From Nocardioides lianchengensis (GTDB lineage Bacteria; Actinomycetota; Actinomycetes; Propionibacteriales; Nocardioidaceae), in contig NZ_FMZM01000001.1 in NCBI RefSeq assembly GCF_900101465.1, positions 124,001-188,000 on the forward strand: DNA of 64,000 nt. The letters are read 5' to 3'. Below are positions 53,017 to 62,507 of this stretch, piece by piece. The notes under the pieces were generated by a model. The model was not told the origin of the DNA. It saw only the letters and a program-made list of their open reading frames with translations, and made no database searches. The position numbers were made by a program, and so were the translations under genes. Numbering within the stretch: position 1 is the stretch's first letter; each line of letters begins with the position of its first letter.

Positions 53017-53023
53017 CGGCCGG

Positions 53024-54403
53024 GTGAGGCACGCACACACCGTCGAGCAGGTACGCCGGGCCGAGTCGGCGCTGATGGCCCGGCTGCCCGAGGGCACGCT
53101 GATGCAGCGGGCGGCGCACGGGCTGGCGCACGCGGTCCTCGACCTGCTGGGATCGTCGTACGGGCGGCGGGTGCTGCTGCTCGTCGGCTCGGGCGACAAC
53201 GGCGGCGACGCCCTGTACGCCGGCGCGGTCCTCGCCCGGCGCGGCTGCGCGGTCGAGGCCTGGCTGCTGTCCGAGCACGCGCACACGGGCGGGCTCGCGG
53301 CTCTGCACGCGGCCGGCGGCCGGGTCGTGACCGATGCCCCGGCCCGCCCCGACGTCGTCGTGGACGGCGTGGTGGGGATCGGCGGCCGACCGGGCCTGCG
53401 GCCCGACGCGGCGGCCGCCTTCGCCCGGGTCGCCGGCGTGCCGCTGGTCGCCGTCGACACGCCCAGCGGCGTGGACGTCGACACCGGCGAGCTCCCCGAC
53501 GCCCACGTCGTCGCCGACCTCACCGTCACCTTCGGCACCCACAAGATCGCCCACCTCGTCGACCCGGCCGCGGCGGCCTGCGGCGCGGTGCACCTGGTCG
53601 ACCTCGGTCTGGAGCTGCCGCACGCGCACGTCGAGGCCCTCCAGCCCGCCGACGTGGCCCACCTGCTGCCGCGGCCCACGAGCGACGCGCAGAAGTACAC
53701 CCGTGGCGTCGTCGGCGTCCGGGCCGGCTCGACGCAGTACCCGGGCGCCGCGCTGCTGAGCGTGGCCGGCGCGGCGAGCGGCCTGGCCGGCATGGTCCGG
53801 TACGTCGGCGAGCCCGCCGTCGCCGACCGGGTGCGGACCGCCCACCCGGAGGTCGTCGGCGCCGGCCGGGTCCAGGCCTGGGTGGTCGGCTCGGGCGGGG
53901 GCGAGCACGCCGGGGCCGAGCTCCGGGCCGCGCTGGCCGACGGCGTCCCGACCGTCGTCGACGCCGACGCGCTCCACCACGTCGACCACACCCTCCCGCA
54001 GCACACCGTGCTCACGCCGCACGCCGGCGAGCTCGCGCGGATGCTCGGCGTCGAGCGGGCCGAGGTCGAGGCCGCCCCGCTGGCGCACGCGCGGCACGCG
54101 GTGGCGTCGTACGGCTGCGTGGTGCTGCTGAAGGGGCGCCGGACCCTGGTGGCGGCGCCCGACGGGCGGGTGCGGGTCACCGAGACCGGGGTCCCGTGGC
54201 TGGCCACCGCCGGCGCGGGCGACGTGCTGGGCGGGCTGATCGGCGCCCTGCTCGCCGCCGGGCTCCCGTCGTACGACGCGGCCTCGGTGGGGTCCTGGCT
54301 GCACGGCGCGGCCGCGGCCCTGGCGTCGCGCGGCGGCCCGGTCGTCGCGGGTGAGGTGGCGCACGCGATCCCGGACGCGGTCCGCAACCTCCCACGCGTC
54401 TGA
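53024..54403 (+). CDS. nnr: Bifunctional NAD(P)H-hydrate epimerase / ADP-dependent NAD(P)H-hydrate dehydratase
   Basis: Repairs damaged, hydrated NAD(P)H. The N-terminal epimerase domain (~1-200; LLVGSGDNGGDALYAGAVLARRG, AVDTPSGVDVDTGEL) is followed by the ADP-dependent dehydratase domain (~210-459). That domain has LTPHAGELARMLG, VVLLKGRRTLVAAPDGRVRV and the signature WLATAGAGDVLGGLIGALLAAG. The 459-residue length is slightly short for the fused enzyme. The mRNA is probably leaderless. It sits directly before alr, a common actinobacterial order. Confidence 0.93.
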   Translation: MRHAHTVEQVRRAESALMARLPEGTLMQRAAHGLAHAVLDLLGSSYGRRVLLLVGSGDNGGDALYAGAVLARRGCAVEAWLLSEHAHTGGLAALHAAGGRVVTDAPARPDVVVDGVVGIGGRPGLRPDAAAAFARVAGVPLVAVDTPSGVDVDTGELPDAHVVADLTVTFGTHKIAHLVDPAAAACGAVHLVDLGLELPHAHVEALQPADVAHLLPRPTSDAQKYTRGVVGVRAGSTQYPGAALLSVAGAASGLAGMVRYVGEPAVADRVRTAHPEVVGAGRVQAWVVGSGGGEHAGAELRAALADGVPTVVDADALHHVDHTLPQHTVLTPHAGELARMLGVERAEVEAAPLAHARHAVASYGCVVLLKGRRTLVAAPDGRVRVTETGVPWLATAGAGDVLGGLIGALLAAGLPSYDAASVGSWLHGAAAALASRGGPVVAGEVAHAIPDAVRNLPRV

Positions 54404-54418
54404 GGGAGGATAGAGGTC

Positions 54419-55570
54419 ATGCTGCCCGCCGCCCGCGCCGAGATCGTCGTCGACCTCGCGGCGATCCGGCACAACGTCCGGGTGCTGCGCGAGGTGGCCG
54501 GCGTCCCGGTGATGACGGTCGTGAAGGCCGACGGCTACGGCCACGGGATGGTCCCGGTCGCGCGCGCCGCCCGCGAGGCGGGCGCCGAGTGGCTCGGTGT
54601 CGCGACCCTCGACGAGGCGCTGGAGCTGCGTGCCTCCGGCGACACCGGCCGGATCCTGTGCTGGCTCTACGTCCCCGGCGAGGAGTACGACGCCGGCGTC
54701 GCCGCCGGTCTCGACCTGACCGCCTACACCCCGGCCGAGCTCGACGAGATCGAGGAGTCGGTGGGCGACACCGGCCGCACCGCCCTGGTCCAGTTGAAGA
54801 TCGACACCGGCCTGTCCCGCGGCGGTGCGTCGCCCGCGTCCTGGCCGGCGCTGGTCGAGCGCGCCCGGGAGGGCGAGCGGGCCGGGCACTGGAAGGTCAC
54901 CGGCATCTGGTCCCACTTCTCCTCCAGCGACGAGCCGGACGACCCGGCCAACGACGCGCAGGAGGCGTCGTTCCGGTGGGCGCTGACGGTCGCGGAGGCG
55001 GCCGGGCTGCGGCCCGAGGTGCGCCACCTCGCCAACTCCGCGGCCACCCTGCTGCGGCCCAGCTCGCGCTTCGACCTGGTCCGGTGCGGCATCGCGTCGT
55101 ACGGCCTGGACCCGGCGCCGGGGGAGACCTCCGGGGTCGACCTGTGGCCGGCCATGACCGCCCGGGCCTCGCTGGCCCTGGTCAAGGACGTCGAGCCGGG
55201 CGACGCGGTCTCCTACGGCCGCACCTGGATCGCCGAGACGCCGACGACGATCGGCCTGGTGCCCGTCGGGTACGGCGACGGCGTCCCGCGCCGCTCCGGC
55301 AACCACGCCGAGGTGCTGGTCGGCGACCGGCGCCGGCCGGTGCGCGGTCGGGTCTGCATGGACCAACTGCTGGTCGACCTCGAGGGCGAGGAGCACCGGC
55401 CCGGCGAGGACGTCGAGCTGTTCGGCGACGGTCACGACGGCGGCCCGACCGCGCAGGACTGGGCCGAGGCCAGCGACACGATCAGCTACGAGATCGTCAC
55501 CCGGATCGGCAGCGGCCGGATGCCGCGTCGGTACGTCGACAGCGAGACCGATCCGGGGGCGCCCGCGTGA
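54419..55570 (+). CDS. alr: Alanine racemase
   Basis: A PLP enzyme that makes D-alanine for peptidoglycan. The 383-residue protein has VMTVVKADGYGHGMVPVARA, whose Lys39 forms the PLP aldimine, the HFSSSDEPDDPAN segment and the Tyr of the C-terminal domain (AVSYGRTW, ~residue 265). CMDQLLVDL is also conserved. GGGAGGA is a good ribosome binding site. The stop overlaps the next gene by four bases. Confidence 0.95.
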   Translation: MLPAARAEIVVDLAAIRHNVRVLREVAGVPVMTVVKADGYGHGMVPVARAAREAGAEWLGVATLDEALELRASGDTGRILCWLYVPGEEYDAGVAAGLDLTAYTPAELDEIEESVGDTGRTALVQLKIDTGLSRGGASPASWPALVERAREGERAGHWKVTGIWSHFSSSDEPDDPANDAQEASFRWALTVAEAAGLRPEVRHLANSAATLLRPSSRFDLVRCGIASYGLDPAPGETSGVDLWPAMTARASLALVKDVEPGDAVSYGRTWIAETPTTIGLVPVGYGDGVPRRSGNHAEVLVGDRRRPVRGRVCMDQLLVDLEGEEHRPGEDVELFGDGHDGGPTAQDWAEASDTISYEIVTRIGSGRMPRRYVDSETDPGAPA

Positions 55571-56601
55571 GCGTCACCCGCAAGATCCTCGGCGCCGCGG
55601 CCGGGGCCGCCGGTCTCGCCGCGGCCGGCACCGCGGTCGGCGTCACCCGCCGGCGCCGCTCGATCGCCCGCCGGGACCCCGACGGCACCGAGTTCGGCAG
55701 CCTGCGCGGCACGCCCACCACGGTCGTCGCGTCCGACGGCGTCCCGCTGCACGTCGAGGTCGACGAGGCCGACTCGGAGCTGACCGTGGTGTTCTGCCAC
55801 GGCTACGCGCTCAACCTGGACTGCTGGCACTTCCAGCGCGCGGCCTGCCGGCGCGCCGGGCTGCGGGCGGTCCTCTACGACCAGCGCTCCCACGGCCGCT
55901 CGGGCCGCTCCGACCGTGGCAACGCCACCATCGAGCAGCTCGGCACCGACCTGGCCCAGCTGCTCGACGAGGTGGTGCCGGACGGGCCCGTCGTCCTCGT
56001 CGGGCACTCGATGGGCGGCATGACGGTCGTGGCGCTGGCCGAGGAGCGCCCGGAGCTGTTCGGCGACCGGGTCGTCGGTGTCGGGCTGGTCGCGACCACC
56101 GCGGGCGGCCTCGACCCGAGCCGGCTGCTCCTGCCGTTCATCCCGTCGCGGCTCGGCAGCGGGCTCACCGACGGCGCCGTCCGCACCCTGGCCCGCAGCC
56201 ACCGCACCGTCGACGGGCTGCGCCGGCTGGGCCGCTCGGTCGCCACGGTCGCCACCGACGTCTTCGCCTTCGGCGGACCGGTGCCGCCGGCGTACGTCGA
56301 CTTCGTCGACGACATGCTCTCCGCCACGCCGTTCGAGGTGGTGGCCGAGTTCTTCCCGAGCTTCCGAGGCCTGGACAAGTTCGACGCGGTCGAGGTGATG
56401 GGCAAAGTGCCGACGACGATCGTCTGCGGCACCGACGACCGGCTCACCTCGATCGGGCACAGCCGCAAGCTGCACGAGCGGATCGCGGGCTCGCGCCTGC
56501 TGGAGGTCGAGGGGGCCGGGCACATGGTGATGATCGAGTCGCACGACCAGGTCGACGCGGCCCTGGAGCAGCTGTACGCCGAGGCAGGAGCCGGACGATG
56601 A
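55567..56601 (+). CDS. Alpha/beta hydrolase with N-terminal membrane-anchor-like segment
   Basis: The 344-residue protein starts with an Ala/Gly-rich hydrophobic stretch and a basic cluster (residues ~7-36; GVTRRRRSIARR), perhaps a signal anchor. The hydrolase domain has FCHGYALNLDCWHFQ, the nucleophile elbow VGHSMGGMTVVALA (residues ~142-155), Asp in CGTDDRLTS and His in EGAGHMVMIE. It lies between alr and tsaE in many actinobacteria, but its substrate is unknown. The GTG overlaps alr by four bases and the stop overlaps the tsaE fusion. Confidence 0.88.
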   Translation: MSVTRKILGAAAGAAGLAAAGTAVGVTRRRRSIARRDPDGTEFGSLRGTPTTVVASDGVPLHVEVDEADSELTVVFCHGYALNLDCWHFQRAACRRAGLRAVLYDQRSHGRSGRSDRGNATIEQLGTDLAQLLDEVVPDGPVVLVGHSMGGMTVVALAEERPELFGDRVVGVGLVATTAGGLDPSRLLLPFIPSRLGSGLTDGAVRTLARSHRTVDGLRRLGRSVATVATDVFAFGGPVPPAYVDFVDDMLSATPFEVVAEFFPSFRGLDKFDAVEVMGKVPTTIVCGTDDRLTSIGHSRKLHERIAGSRLLEVEGAGHMVMIESHDQVDAALEQLYAEAGAGR

Positions 56602-58037
56602 GCACGACCCGGATCGTCCCGTCGGTGCACCGCGTCGGGCCGGAGGCCGCCGCCGAGGTGCTGGGTGTGGTCCGCGAGGCGTTCGCGGCCCGCCCGCCGC
56701 TCGACCCGCCCGCCGACGCGCTGACCGAGACCGAGGAGAGCCTGGCCGCGCTGCTCGGCAAGCACGGCGGCCTGGTGGCCCGGCTGGGCGAGGTGAGCGT
56801 CGGCGCCCTGGTCCTCGACCCGATCGGCGGGACGATGTACCTGCGCCGGTTCGGTGTGCTTCCGAGCGCTCAGGGCCACGGCGTCGCGGGCCGGCTGATC
56901 GATGCGGCGGTCTACGCCTCGTCCGGCTTCGACGACCTGACCGTGGTCGCCCGCGAGGAGCTGCCCCGCACCGTGCGCTTCTGGCAGCGCCAGGGCTTCC
57001 GGGAGGTACGCCGCCACTCGCCCAACGTCGAGCTGCGCCGGCCGCTGAACACCTTCGTCTTCGACGCGCCCGACGCGGAGGCCATGCGCGAGATCGGCGA
57101 GACCCTCGCCGCCCAGCTGGCGGCGGGCGACCTGCTGGTCCTCAGCGGCGAGCTCGGCGCCGGCAAGACCACCTTCACGCAGGGCATCGGGACCGGGCTG
57201 CAGGTGCGCGGCGACGTCACCTCGCCGACCTTCGTCATCGCCCGGGTCCACCCGTCCCTGGTCGACGGCCCGGCCCTCGTGCACGTCGACGCCTACCGGC
57301 TCGGCGGCATCGAGGAGCTCGACGACCTCGACCTCGACACCTCCCTCGACGAGGCCGTGACCGTCGTCGAGTGGGGGGAGGGCGTGGCCGAGGGGCTGGC
57401 CGAGTCGCGGCTCGAGGTCCGGATCATCCGGGCGCTCGCCGACGACGACCCCGACCTCGACGACCCGTCCGAGCTCGACCCGCGCCGGGTCCTGATGACG
57501 CCGGTCGGCCCGCGCTGGTACGAGCTCGACGTCCCCTCCAGCCACCGGCCGCCGCTGGCCGAGAAGCTCAACGAGAACCTGCTGCTCGACTTCCGTCGCT
57601 GCCCCGAGGCCGAGCTCGACCACCTCGACCCCGAGATCCCGCTGGTGCTGTCGCTGACGGTCGCCGAGCACCGCGACGGCTCGCAGGTCCGGGCCCTGAT
57701 GGTCCGCAACCACTGGAGCCGCGAGTGGGAGCTGTCGGGCAAGGAGGTCGACGACGACCTCGGCGAGACCCCCCGCCGGGCCGCGACGACGGCGTACCTC
57801 ACCGAGACCGGCGCCGAGGCCCCCGAGCTCGACTTCGTCGGGGTCGCCACCGTGCAGCTGGGCCACGAGCGCCGCATCGAGTACGCCGCCATCTACCGCT
57901 GCGTCATCGACCACCCCTCCGACGCGGCCCCGGCCGGCGACGTGAAGCAGATGGTCTGGTGGGACCTCGAGTCCGACCTGCCCGGTCTCTCGCCGATCGA
58001 CGCCCATCTGGCCCGGCTCGCGCTGGGCCTCTCGTAG
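56598..58037 (+). CDS. tsaE: GNAT-TsaE-degenerate Nudix triple fusion
   Basis: Three domains are joined in 479 residues. Residues ~1-150 are a GNAT acetyltransferase (LPSAQGHGVAGRLIDAAV). Residues ~155-280 are TsaE, the ATPase that drives the TsaBD t6A complex: Walker A SGELGAGKTTFTQG, TSPTFVI, HVDAYRLGG and VVEWGEG. Residues ~300-479 look like a Nudix fold (ALMVRNHWSREWELSGKE, then a box at ~381-405). The catalytic R-E pair is missing (AATTAYLTETG), so this part is probably inactive. TsaE is normally ~150 residues. GNAT-TsaE fusions occur in actinobacteria; the C-terminal addition is unusual. The start overlaps the hydrolase by four bases. Confidence 0.88.
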   Translation: MSTTRIVPSVHRVGPEAAAEVLGVVREAFAARPPLDPPADALTETEESLAALLGKHGGLVARLGEVSVGALVLDPIGGTMYLRRFGVLPSAQGHGVAGRLIDAAVYASSGFDDLTVVAREELPRTVRFWQRQGFREVRRHSPNVELRRPLNTFVFDAPDAEAMREIGETLAAQLAAGDLLVLSGELGAGKTTFTQGIGTGLQVRGDVTSPTFVIARVHPSLVDGPALVHVDAYRLGGIEELDDLDLDTSLDEAVTVVEWGEGVAEGLAESRLEVRIIRALADDDPDLDDPSELDPRRVLMTPVGPRWYELDVPSSHRPPLAEKLNENLLLDFRRCPEAELDHLDPEIPLVLSLTVAEHRDGSQVRALMVRNHWSREWELSGKEVDDDLGETPRRAATTAYLTETGAEAPELDFVGVATVQLGHERRIEYAAIYRCVIDHPSDAAPAGDVKQMVWWDLESDLPGLSPIDAHLARLALGLS

Positions 58038-58045
58038 GTCTCTCG

Positions 58046-58051
58046 TAGGCT
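58046..58051 (+). promoter_or_regulatory. -10 box for a leaderless mRNA (tsaB)
   Basis: TAGGCT, then CGCGCCC (seven bases), then the GTG at 58059. The preceding bases repeat CTCGTAGG twice, the first copy overlapping the stop codon of the tsaE fusion. Confidence 0.5.
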
Positions 58052-58058
58052 CGCGCCC

Positions 58059-58691
58059 GTGCTGCTCGCCTTCGACACCGCCACGCCCCTGGTCGCCGTC
58101 GCCCTCCACGACGGCGAGGACGTGGTCGTCGAGCTGACCTCCGAGCGGCCGATGAAGCACGGTGAGCAGCTCGCGCCGCTGATCGCGTCCGCCCTGGAGC
58201 AGGCCGGCCTGGTCCGCCAGGACCTGACGGCGATCGCGGTCGGCGTCGGCCCCGGCCCGTTCACCGGCCTGCGGGTCGGCCTGGTCACCGCCCGCACGCT
58301 CGGCTTCGTCCTCGAGGTCCCCGTGTACGGCGTCTGCTCGCTCGACGTCCTCGCGGTCGAGGCGGCGTCCGCCTTGGGGACCGACTTCGTCGTGGCCACC
58401 GACGCGCGGCGCAAGGAGGTCTACCTCGCGTCGTACGACGCCACGGGCGCGCGCCTGGACGGCCCGGTCGTGTCGAAGCCCGCGGACGTCGCGTCCGACC
58501 TGCCGGTGGTGGGGGAGGGCGGGTCGCTCTACCCCGACGCGTTCCCGCACGCCACCGGCCCGCAGCGTCCCAGCGCCGGCTGGCTGGCCCGTACGGTCGC
58601 CGAGGAGCTGGCCGAGATCGTCGACCCGGAGCCGCTCTACCTGCGCCGGCCGGACGCCGAGCTGCCGCGGCCGCCGAAGAAGGTCTCATGA
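58059..58691 (+). CDS. tsaB: tRNA t6A37 synthesis protein TsaB
   Basis: The 210-residue protein has the ASKHA fold with LLAFDTATPLVAVAL at the N-terminus, KHGEQLAPLI and GVGPGPFTGLRVGLVTART (residues ~70-88). It is a non-catalytic partner that stabilises TsaD in making threonylcarbamoyl-adenosine at position 37 of ANN-decoding tRNAs. The end (LYLRRPDAELPRPP) is typical. The stop overlaps rimI by four bases. Confidence 0.94.
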   Translation: MLLAFDTATPLVAVALHDGEDVVVELTSERPMKHGEQLAPLIASALEQAGLVRQDLTAIAVGVGPGPFTGLRVGLVTARTLGFVLEVPVYGVCSLDVLAVEAASALGTDFVVATDARRKEVYLASYDATGARLDGPVVSKPADVASDLPVVGEGGSLYPDAFPHATGPQRPSAGWLARTVAEELAEIVDPEPLYLRRPDAELPRPPKKVS

Positions 58692-59140
58692 TCCGCGCGG
58701 CGACCCTCGCCGACGTCGAGGAGGTCGCTGCGCTCGAGGCCGAGAACCTCGGCGCCGACGCCTGGTCGCCGCACCTGGTCGGCGAGGGCATCGCCGGCAA
58801 CCTGCCGACCGTGTTCTACCTGGTCGCCGAGGTCGACGGGGCCCTGGTCGGGCACGCCGTCGTGAGCGCGGTCGCCGACATCGCCGAGCTGCAGCGCATC
58901 GCCGTCACCCCCGCGGCCCGCCGTACCGGGCTGGCGACGGCGCTGCTGGACGAGGGCGGCCGCCTGGCCCGCGCGTCCGGCGCGGACCGGCTGCTGCTGG
59001 AGGTCCGCGAGGACAACGCCGGCGCGCTGCGCTTCTACGCCGATCGCGGCTTCGTCGAGATCGACCGCCGGCCGCGCTACTACGCCGACGGCACGACCGC
59101 GATCGTGCTGCGGCTGCCGCTGGTCAGCGGCTGCGGGTAG
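58688..59140 (+). CDS. rimI: Ribosomal protein alanine N-acetyltransferase RimI-like
   Basis: A 150-residue GNAT with the acetyl-CoA motif [18 protein letters not shown] (residues ~75-92) and [22 protein letters not shown]. It normally acetylates the N-terminal Ala of ribosomal protein S18. Its place between tsaB and tsaD is the standard order in actinobacteria. The ATG overlaps tsaB. Confidence 0.9.
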   Translation: MIRAATLADVEEVAALEAENLGADAWSPHLVGEGIAGNLPTVFYLVAEVDGALVGHAVVSAVADIAELQRIAVTPAARRTGLATALLDEGGRLARASGADRLLLEVREDNAGALRFYADRGFVEIDRRPRYYADGTTAIVLRLPLVSGCG

Positions 59141-59186
59141 GACCCGCGAGTTCCGGCCGGGCGCCCCGGTCGGGCACGATGGTCGG

Positions 59187-60236
59187 GTGAGCGACGAGCC
59201 CCTGGTCCTCGGCATCGAGACGTCCTGCGACGAGACGGGTGTCGGCATCGTGCGCGGCCGCACCCTGCTGGCCGACGCGGTCGCGAGCAGCGTCGAGGAG
59301 CACGCGCGCTTCGGCGGCGTGGTCCCCGAGGTGGCCAGCCGTGCCCACCTGGAGGCGATGGTCCCGACCATCGAGCGCGCCTGCGAGACCGCGGGCATCC
59401 GGCTGCGCGACGTCGACGCGATCGCCGTGACCAGCGGACCCGGCCTCGCCGGCGCGCTGCTGGTCGGCGTCGCCGCGGCCAAGGCGCTGGCGCTCGGGCT
59501 GGGCAAGCCGATCTACGGCGTCAACCACCTCGCCTCGCACGTCGCGGTCGACCAGCTCGAGCACGGCCCGCTGCCCGAGCCGTGCCTGGCCATGCTGGTC
59601 AGCGGTGGCCACTCCAGCCTGCTCCGGGTCGAGGACGTCACCAGCGGCGTCCAGCCGATGGGGGCCACCATCGACGACGCCGCCGGCGAGGCGTTCGACA
59701 AGGTCGCCCGGCTGCTCGGCCTGCCGTTCCCGGGCGGTCCCCACATCGACCGGGTCGCCCGCGAGGGCAGCAGCGTGTACGTCGACTTCCCGCGCGGTCT
59801 GTCCTCCCGCCGCGACCTGGAGCGGCACCGCTTCGACTTCTCATTCTCGGGGCTCAAGACGGCCGTCGCGCGCTGGGTCGAGGCGCGCGAGCGGTCCGGC
59901 GAGCCGGTGCCGGTCGCCGACGTGGCGGCGTCGTTCCAGGAGGCGGTCTGCGACGTGCTCGTCCGCAAGGCGCTGGACGCCGCCACCTCCGAGGGCATCG
60001 AGGACCTGCTCATCGGCGGCGGCGTCGCCGCCAACTCGCGACTCCGGGCGGTCGCCGAGGAGCGGGCGTCGAAGCTGGGCATCCGGGTCCGGGTCCCGCG
60101 CCCCGGCCTGTGCACCGACAACGGCGCGATGGTCGCCGCCCTCGGCGCCGAGATGGTCGCCCGCGGCCGGACGCCGTCCCCGCTCGACCTGCCCGCCGAC
60201 TCCAGCCTGCCGGTGACCGAGGTTCTGGCCGGCTAG
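59187..60236 (+). CDS. tsaD: tRNA N6-adenosine threonylcarbamoyltransferase TsaD
   Basis: Catalyses the last step of t6A37 formation. The 349-residue ASKHA protein has [15 protein letters not shown] at the N-terminus and iron-ligand His residues in [17 protein letters not shown] (residues ~111-127). [33 protein letters not shown] and [12 protein letters not shown] are also present. A hexamer CACGAT six bases before the GTG may give a leaderless message. A hairpin with a TTTT tail follows its stop. Confidence 0.95.
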   Translation: MSDEPLVLGIETSCDETGVGIVRGRTLLADAVASSVEEHARFGGVVPEVASRAHLEAMVPTIERACETAGIRLRDVDAIAVTSGPGLAGALLVGVAAAKALALGLGKPIYGVNHLASHVAVDQLEHGPLPEPCLAMLVSGGHSSLLRVEDVTSGVQPMGATIDDAAGEAFDKVARLLGLPFPGGPHIDRVAREGSSVYVDFPRGLSSRRDLERHRFDFSFSGLKTAVARWVEARERSGEPVPVADVAASFQEAVCDVLVRKALDAATSEGIEDLLIGGGVAANSRLRAVAEERASKLGIRVRVPRPGLCTDNGAMVAALGAEMVARGRTPSPLDLPADSSLPVTEVLAG

Positions 60237-60241
60237 GTCGG

Positions 60242-60300
60242 AAACTGACGGGCGGGGCCACCCGGAGCGTGCGTCCCGTCGAGCCGGCCCGTCAGTTTTC
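60242..60300. terminator. Terminator between tsaD and the MMPL gene
   Basis: A 12-bp perfect stem (AAACTGACGGGC, 60242-60253, with 60287-60298) encloses a 33-base GC-rich loop. The plus-strand arm ends in TTTTC, the only T-run at a terminator in this window. It lies in a convergent junction. Confidence 0.65.
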
Positions 60301-60327
60301 TGGCCTCGCGACCGCCGGGCCGGGAGG

Positions 60328-62445
60328 TCAGCCCTCCGCGGTCTCCGGCTCCGGCTTCTTCTCGTCGCCGTGACCCGGCCACCAGGCGGCGTGCCCGATC
60401 AGCGCGGTGATGGCCGGGGTGAAGAACATCGACATCACGAAGGCCGCGACGAAGATGCCGAAGGCGATCGAGAAGCCCATCGTCACCAGCAGCGAGTTGC
60501 CGGCCAGCATGAGGGACGCGAACGTGCCCGCCAGGATCACGCCCGCGGCGGCGATCGTCGGCCCCGCGTGGTGCACCGCCTCGGCCGCGGCGTCGCGCGA
60601 GCTCTTGCCCTCCCGTGACTCCTCGCGGAGCCGCGCGATCATCAGGATGTTGTAGTCGGTGCCGAGGGCGACCACGAACAGGTAGATGTAGATCGGCAGC
60701 AGGAAGATCAGCCCGCTCTCGCCGGCGGCGTGCTGGAAGACCAGCACCGCGGCGCCGAGCGTCGCGCCGAAGCCGAGCCCGACCGAGGCCATGAGGTAGA
60801 GCGGCGCGACCAGGGAGCGCAGGAGCAGGGCCAGGATGATCATGATGATGACGGCGGCCACCGGGAAGACCACGGCGTAGTCGCGGTTCATCGCCGCCTG
60901 GAAGTCGACGAACACCGAGGTGAGCCCGCCGACGTACGCCTCGCTGCCCTCGGGGGCGGCCGCGTCGGCCGCCGGTCGGAGCCCGTCCTTGACGTCGCCG
61001 AGCGCCGCGTCCGAGGACGGGTCCTCCTTCAGCGTCACGATGAAGAGCGCCGTCGTGCCGTCCTCGGACGGCACCGCGTCCGGGGAGACCGCGGCCACGC
61101 CCGGGGCCTTCGCCAGGGCGGCCGAGAAGGCGGCGAAGTCGGCCGGATCGAGCCCGTCGTCGGCGTGCAGGACGATCGGCGTCGGCTGGGTCGCGCCGGC
61201 CGAGAAGCCACCGTCCTCCAGCGTCTCGGTCGCCTGTGCCGACTCGACGGTCGACGACGAGCCGGCCGAGCCCAGGTCGAAGGTCGGGTTGAAGCCCAGT
61301 GCGAACACGGCGAGTACGGCGAGGGCGCCGCCCGAGGCGAGCGCGAAACGGACCGGGTGCTTGCCCAGCGACGTGCCGATCGACCCGAACCGGGTGCCGG
61401 TGGCCGGCTGCTTCCAGTTCTTCGAGGGCCAGAACAGGGCGCGGCCGAGCACGGTCACCACGGCCGGGACCAGGGTGAGGGACGCGACGAGGGTGACGGC
61501 GACCGCGATGGCCAGGGACGGCCCGATGGACCGGAAGATGCCCAGGCTGGAGAGGGCGAGCGTCATGAAGGCCACGAAGACCGCGGCACCGGCCGAGGCG
61601 ATCGCCTCACCGGCGCGCTCCAGCGCCTGGGCGACCGCCGAGCGGTGCTCCTCGCCCGCCCGCATCCGCTCGCGGTAGCGGAACAGGAAGAACAGGATGT
61701 AGTCGGTGCCGATGCCGTAGAGGACGACGATCAGGATGACGCTCGTCGAGTCGTCCTTCTGGAGGTCGAAGACCTTGGCCGCGACGTCGATGAGGCCGTT
61801 GGCGATGACCGAGATGCCGCCGACCAGGAAGATCGGCATGATCGCGATGATCACGCTGCGGAAGATGATGCCGAGCAGCACGACGATCAGCACGATCGTG
61901 GCCACGCCGACGATCAGCTCCGCGTTGCTGCCGGACTCGGCCTGGTCGTAGGTCTGGGGCAGGGACCCGGTCGTCTGCGCCCGCAGGTCGGTCCCGTCGG
62001 TGGCCTCGGCCAGGCCGTCGCGCAGGTCCTCGACCTGGTTGTACTCGTCGGGGTCCTGGCCGGTCACGTCCGGGTCGAGGGCCAGGTTGGCGATCGCGAC
62101 CTGCTGCGTCGGCGACACCTGCAGCTCCCCGGCGGCGGTGAAGACCTCGGGCAGGTCCAGGCCGCTGACGATCTTGCCGGCCTTGGTCTGGTCGTCGGCC
62201 GTGAGCGGCTCGCCGTCGGTCCGGTCGAACACGATCGTGGCGCCGGAGTCCTGCTGCTGCGGGAACGCGTCGCTGATCAGGTTGGTGGCCTTGATCGACT
62301 CGTAGGAGTCGGGCAGGAAGTCGGCCTGGTCGGTGGTCGACTCGACCTTCGGGGCGAAGGCGACGACCAGGACCGCGAAGACGAGCCACGCGGCGATGAC
62401 GTACCAGGGACGACGGGACGCGAGGCGACCGAGAGCACCGAACAT
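60328..62445 (-). CDS. MMPL-family (RND superfamily) transporter
   Basis: The 705-residue protein has two repeats of one plus five membrane helices with large extracytoplasmic loops (~40-190 and ~395-535). MMPL motifs are present: GIGTDYILFFLFRYRERM (residues ~245-262) and LGTDYNILMIARLREESREG (residues ~595-614), whose Asp-Tyr pairs carry the proton relay. Such proteins export lipids or small molecules. The ATG at 62445 is used; it is seven bases after TAGGTT, suggesting a leaderless mRNA. The frame begins three codons earlier with TTG. Confidence 0.9.
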   Translation of the reverse strand: MFGALGRLASRRPWYVIAAWLVFAVLVVAFAPKVESTTDQADFLPDSYESIKATNLISDAFPQQQDSGATIVFDRTDGEPLTADDQTKAGKIVSGLDLPEVFTAAGELQVSPTQQVAIANLALDPDVTGQDPDEYNQVEDLRDGLAEATDGTDLRAQTTGSLPQTYDQAESGSNAELIVGVATIVLIVVLLGIIFRSVIIAIMPIFLVGGISVIANGLIDVAAKVFDLQKDDSTSVILIVVLYGIGTDYILFFLFRYRERMRAGEEHRSAVAQALERAGEAIASAGAAVFVAFMTLALSSLGIFRSIGPSLAIAVAVTLVASLTLVPAVVTVLGRALFWPSKNWKQPATGTRFGSIGTSLGKHPVRFALASGGALAVLAVFALGFNPTFDLGSAGSSSTVESAQATETLEDGGFSAGATQPTPIVLHADDGLDPADFAAFSAALAKAPGVAAVSPDAVPSEDGTTALFIVTLKEDPSSDAALGDVKDGLRPAADAAAPEGSEAYVGGLTSVFVDFQAAMNRDYAVVFPVAAVIIMIILALLLRSLVAPLYLMASVGLGFGATLGAAVLVFQHAAGESGLIFLLPIYIYLFVVALGTDYNILMIARLREESREGKSSRDAAAEAVHHAGPTIAAAGVILAGTFASLMLAGNSLLVTMGFSIAFGIFVAAFVMSMFFTPAITALIGHAAWWPGHGDEKKPEPETAEG

Positions 62446-62452
62446 GACCCTC

Positions 62453-62458
62453 AACCTA
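62453..62458 (-). promoter_or_regulatory. -10 box for a leaderless mRNA (MMPL gene)
   Basis: On the minus strand TAGGTT, then GAGGGTC (seven bases), then the ATG at 62445. GAGGG could also act as a weak ribosome binding site. Confidence 0.5.
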
Positions 62459-62507
62459 GCGACGCCGTACCCCGGGGTGCATGCGACTTAGGTAGCGATG
62501 TTCGGGG

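Noticed and set aside
54411..54418. TAGAGG as a leaderless -10 box for alr
   Set aside because: It is only two bases from the ATG and a good ribosome binding site (GGGAGGA) is present, so alr is read with a leader or from nnr.
51806..55435. A 1209-codon minus-strand open frame opposite the amidase end, cohesin, nnr and alr genes
   Set aside because: Its composition (Asp/Arg/Gly/Val-rich with no motif) and its position opposite four well-supported genes mark it as a shadow frame.
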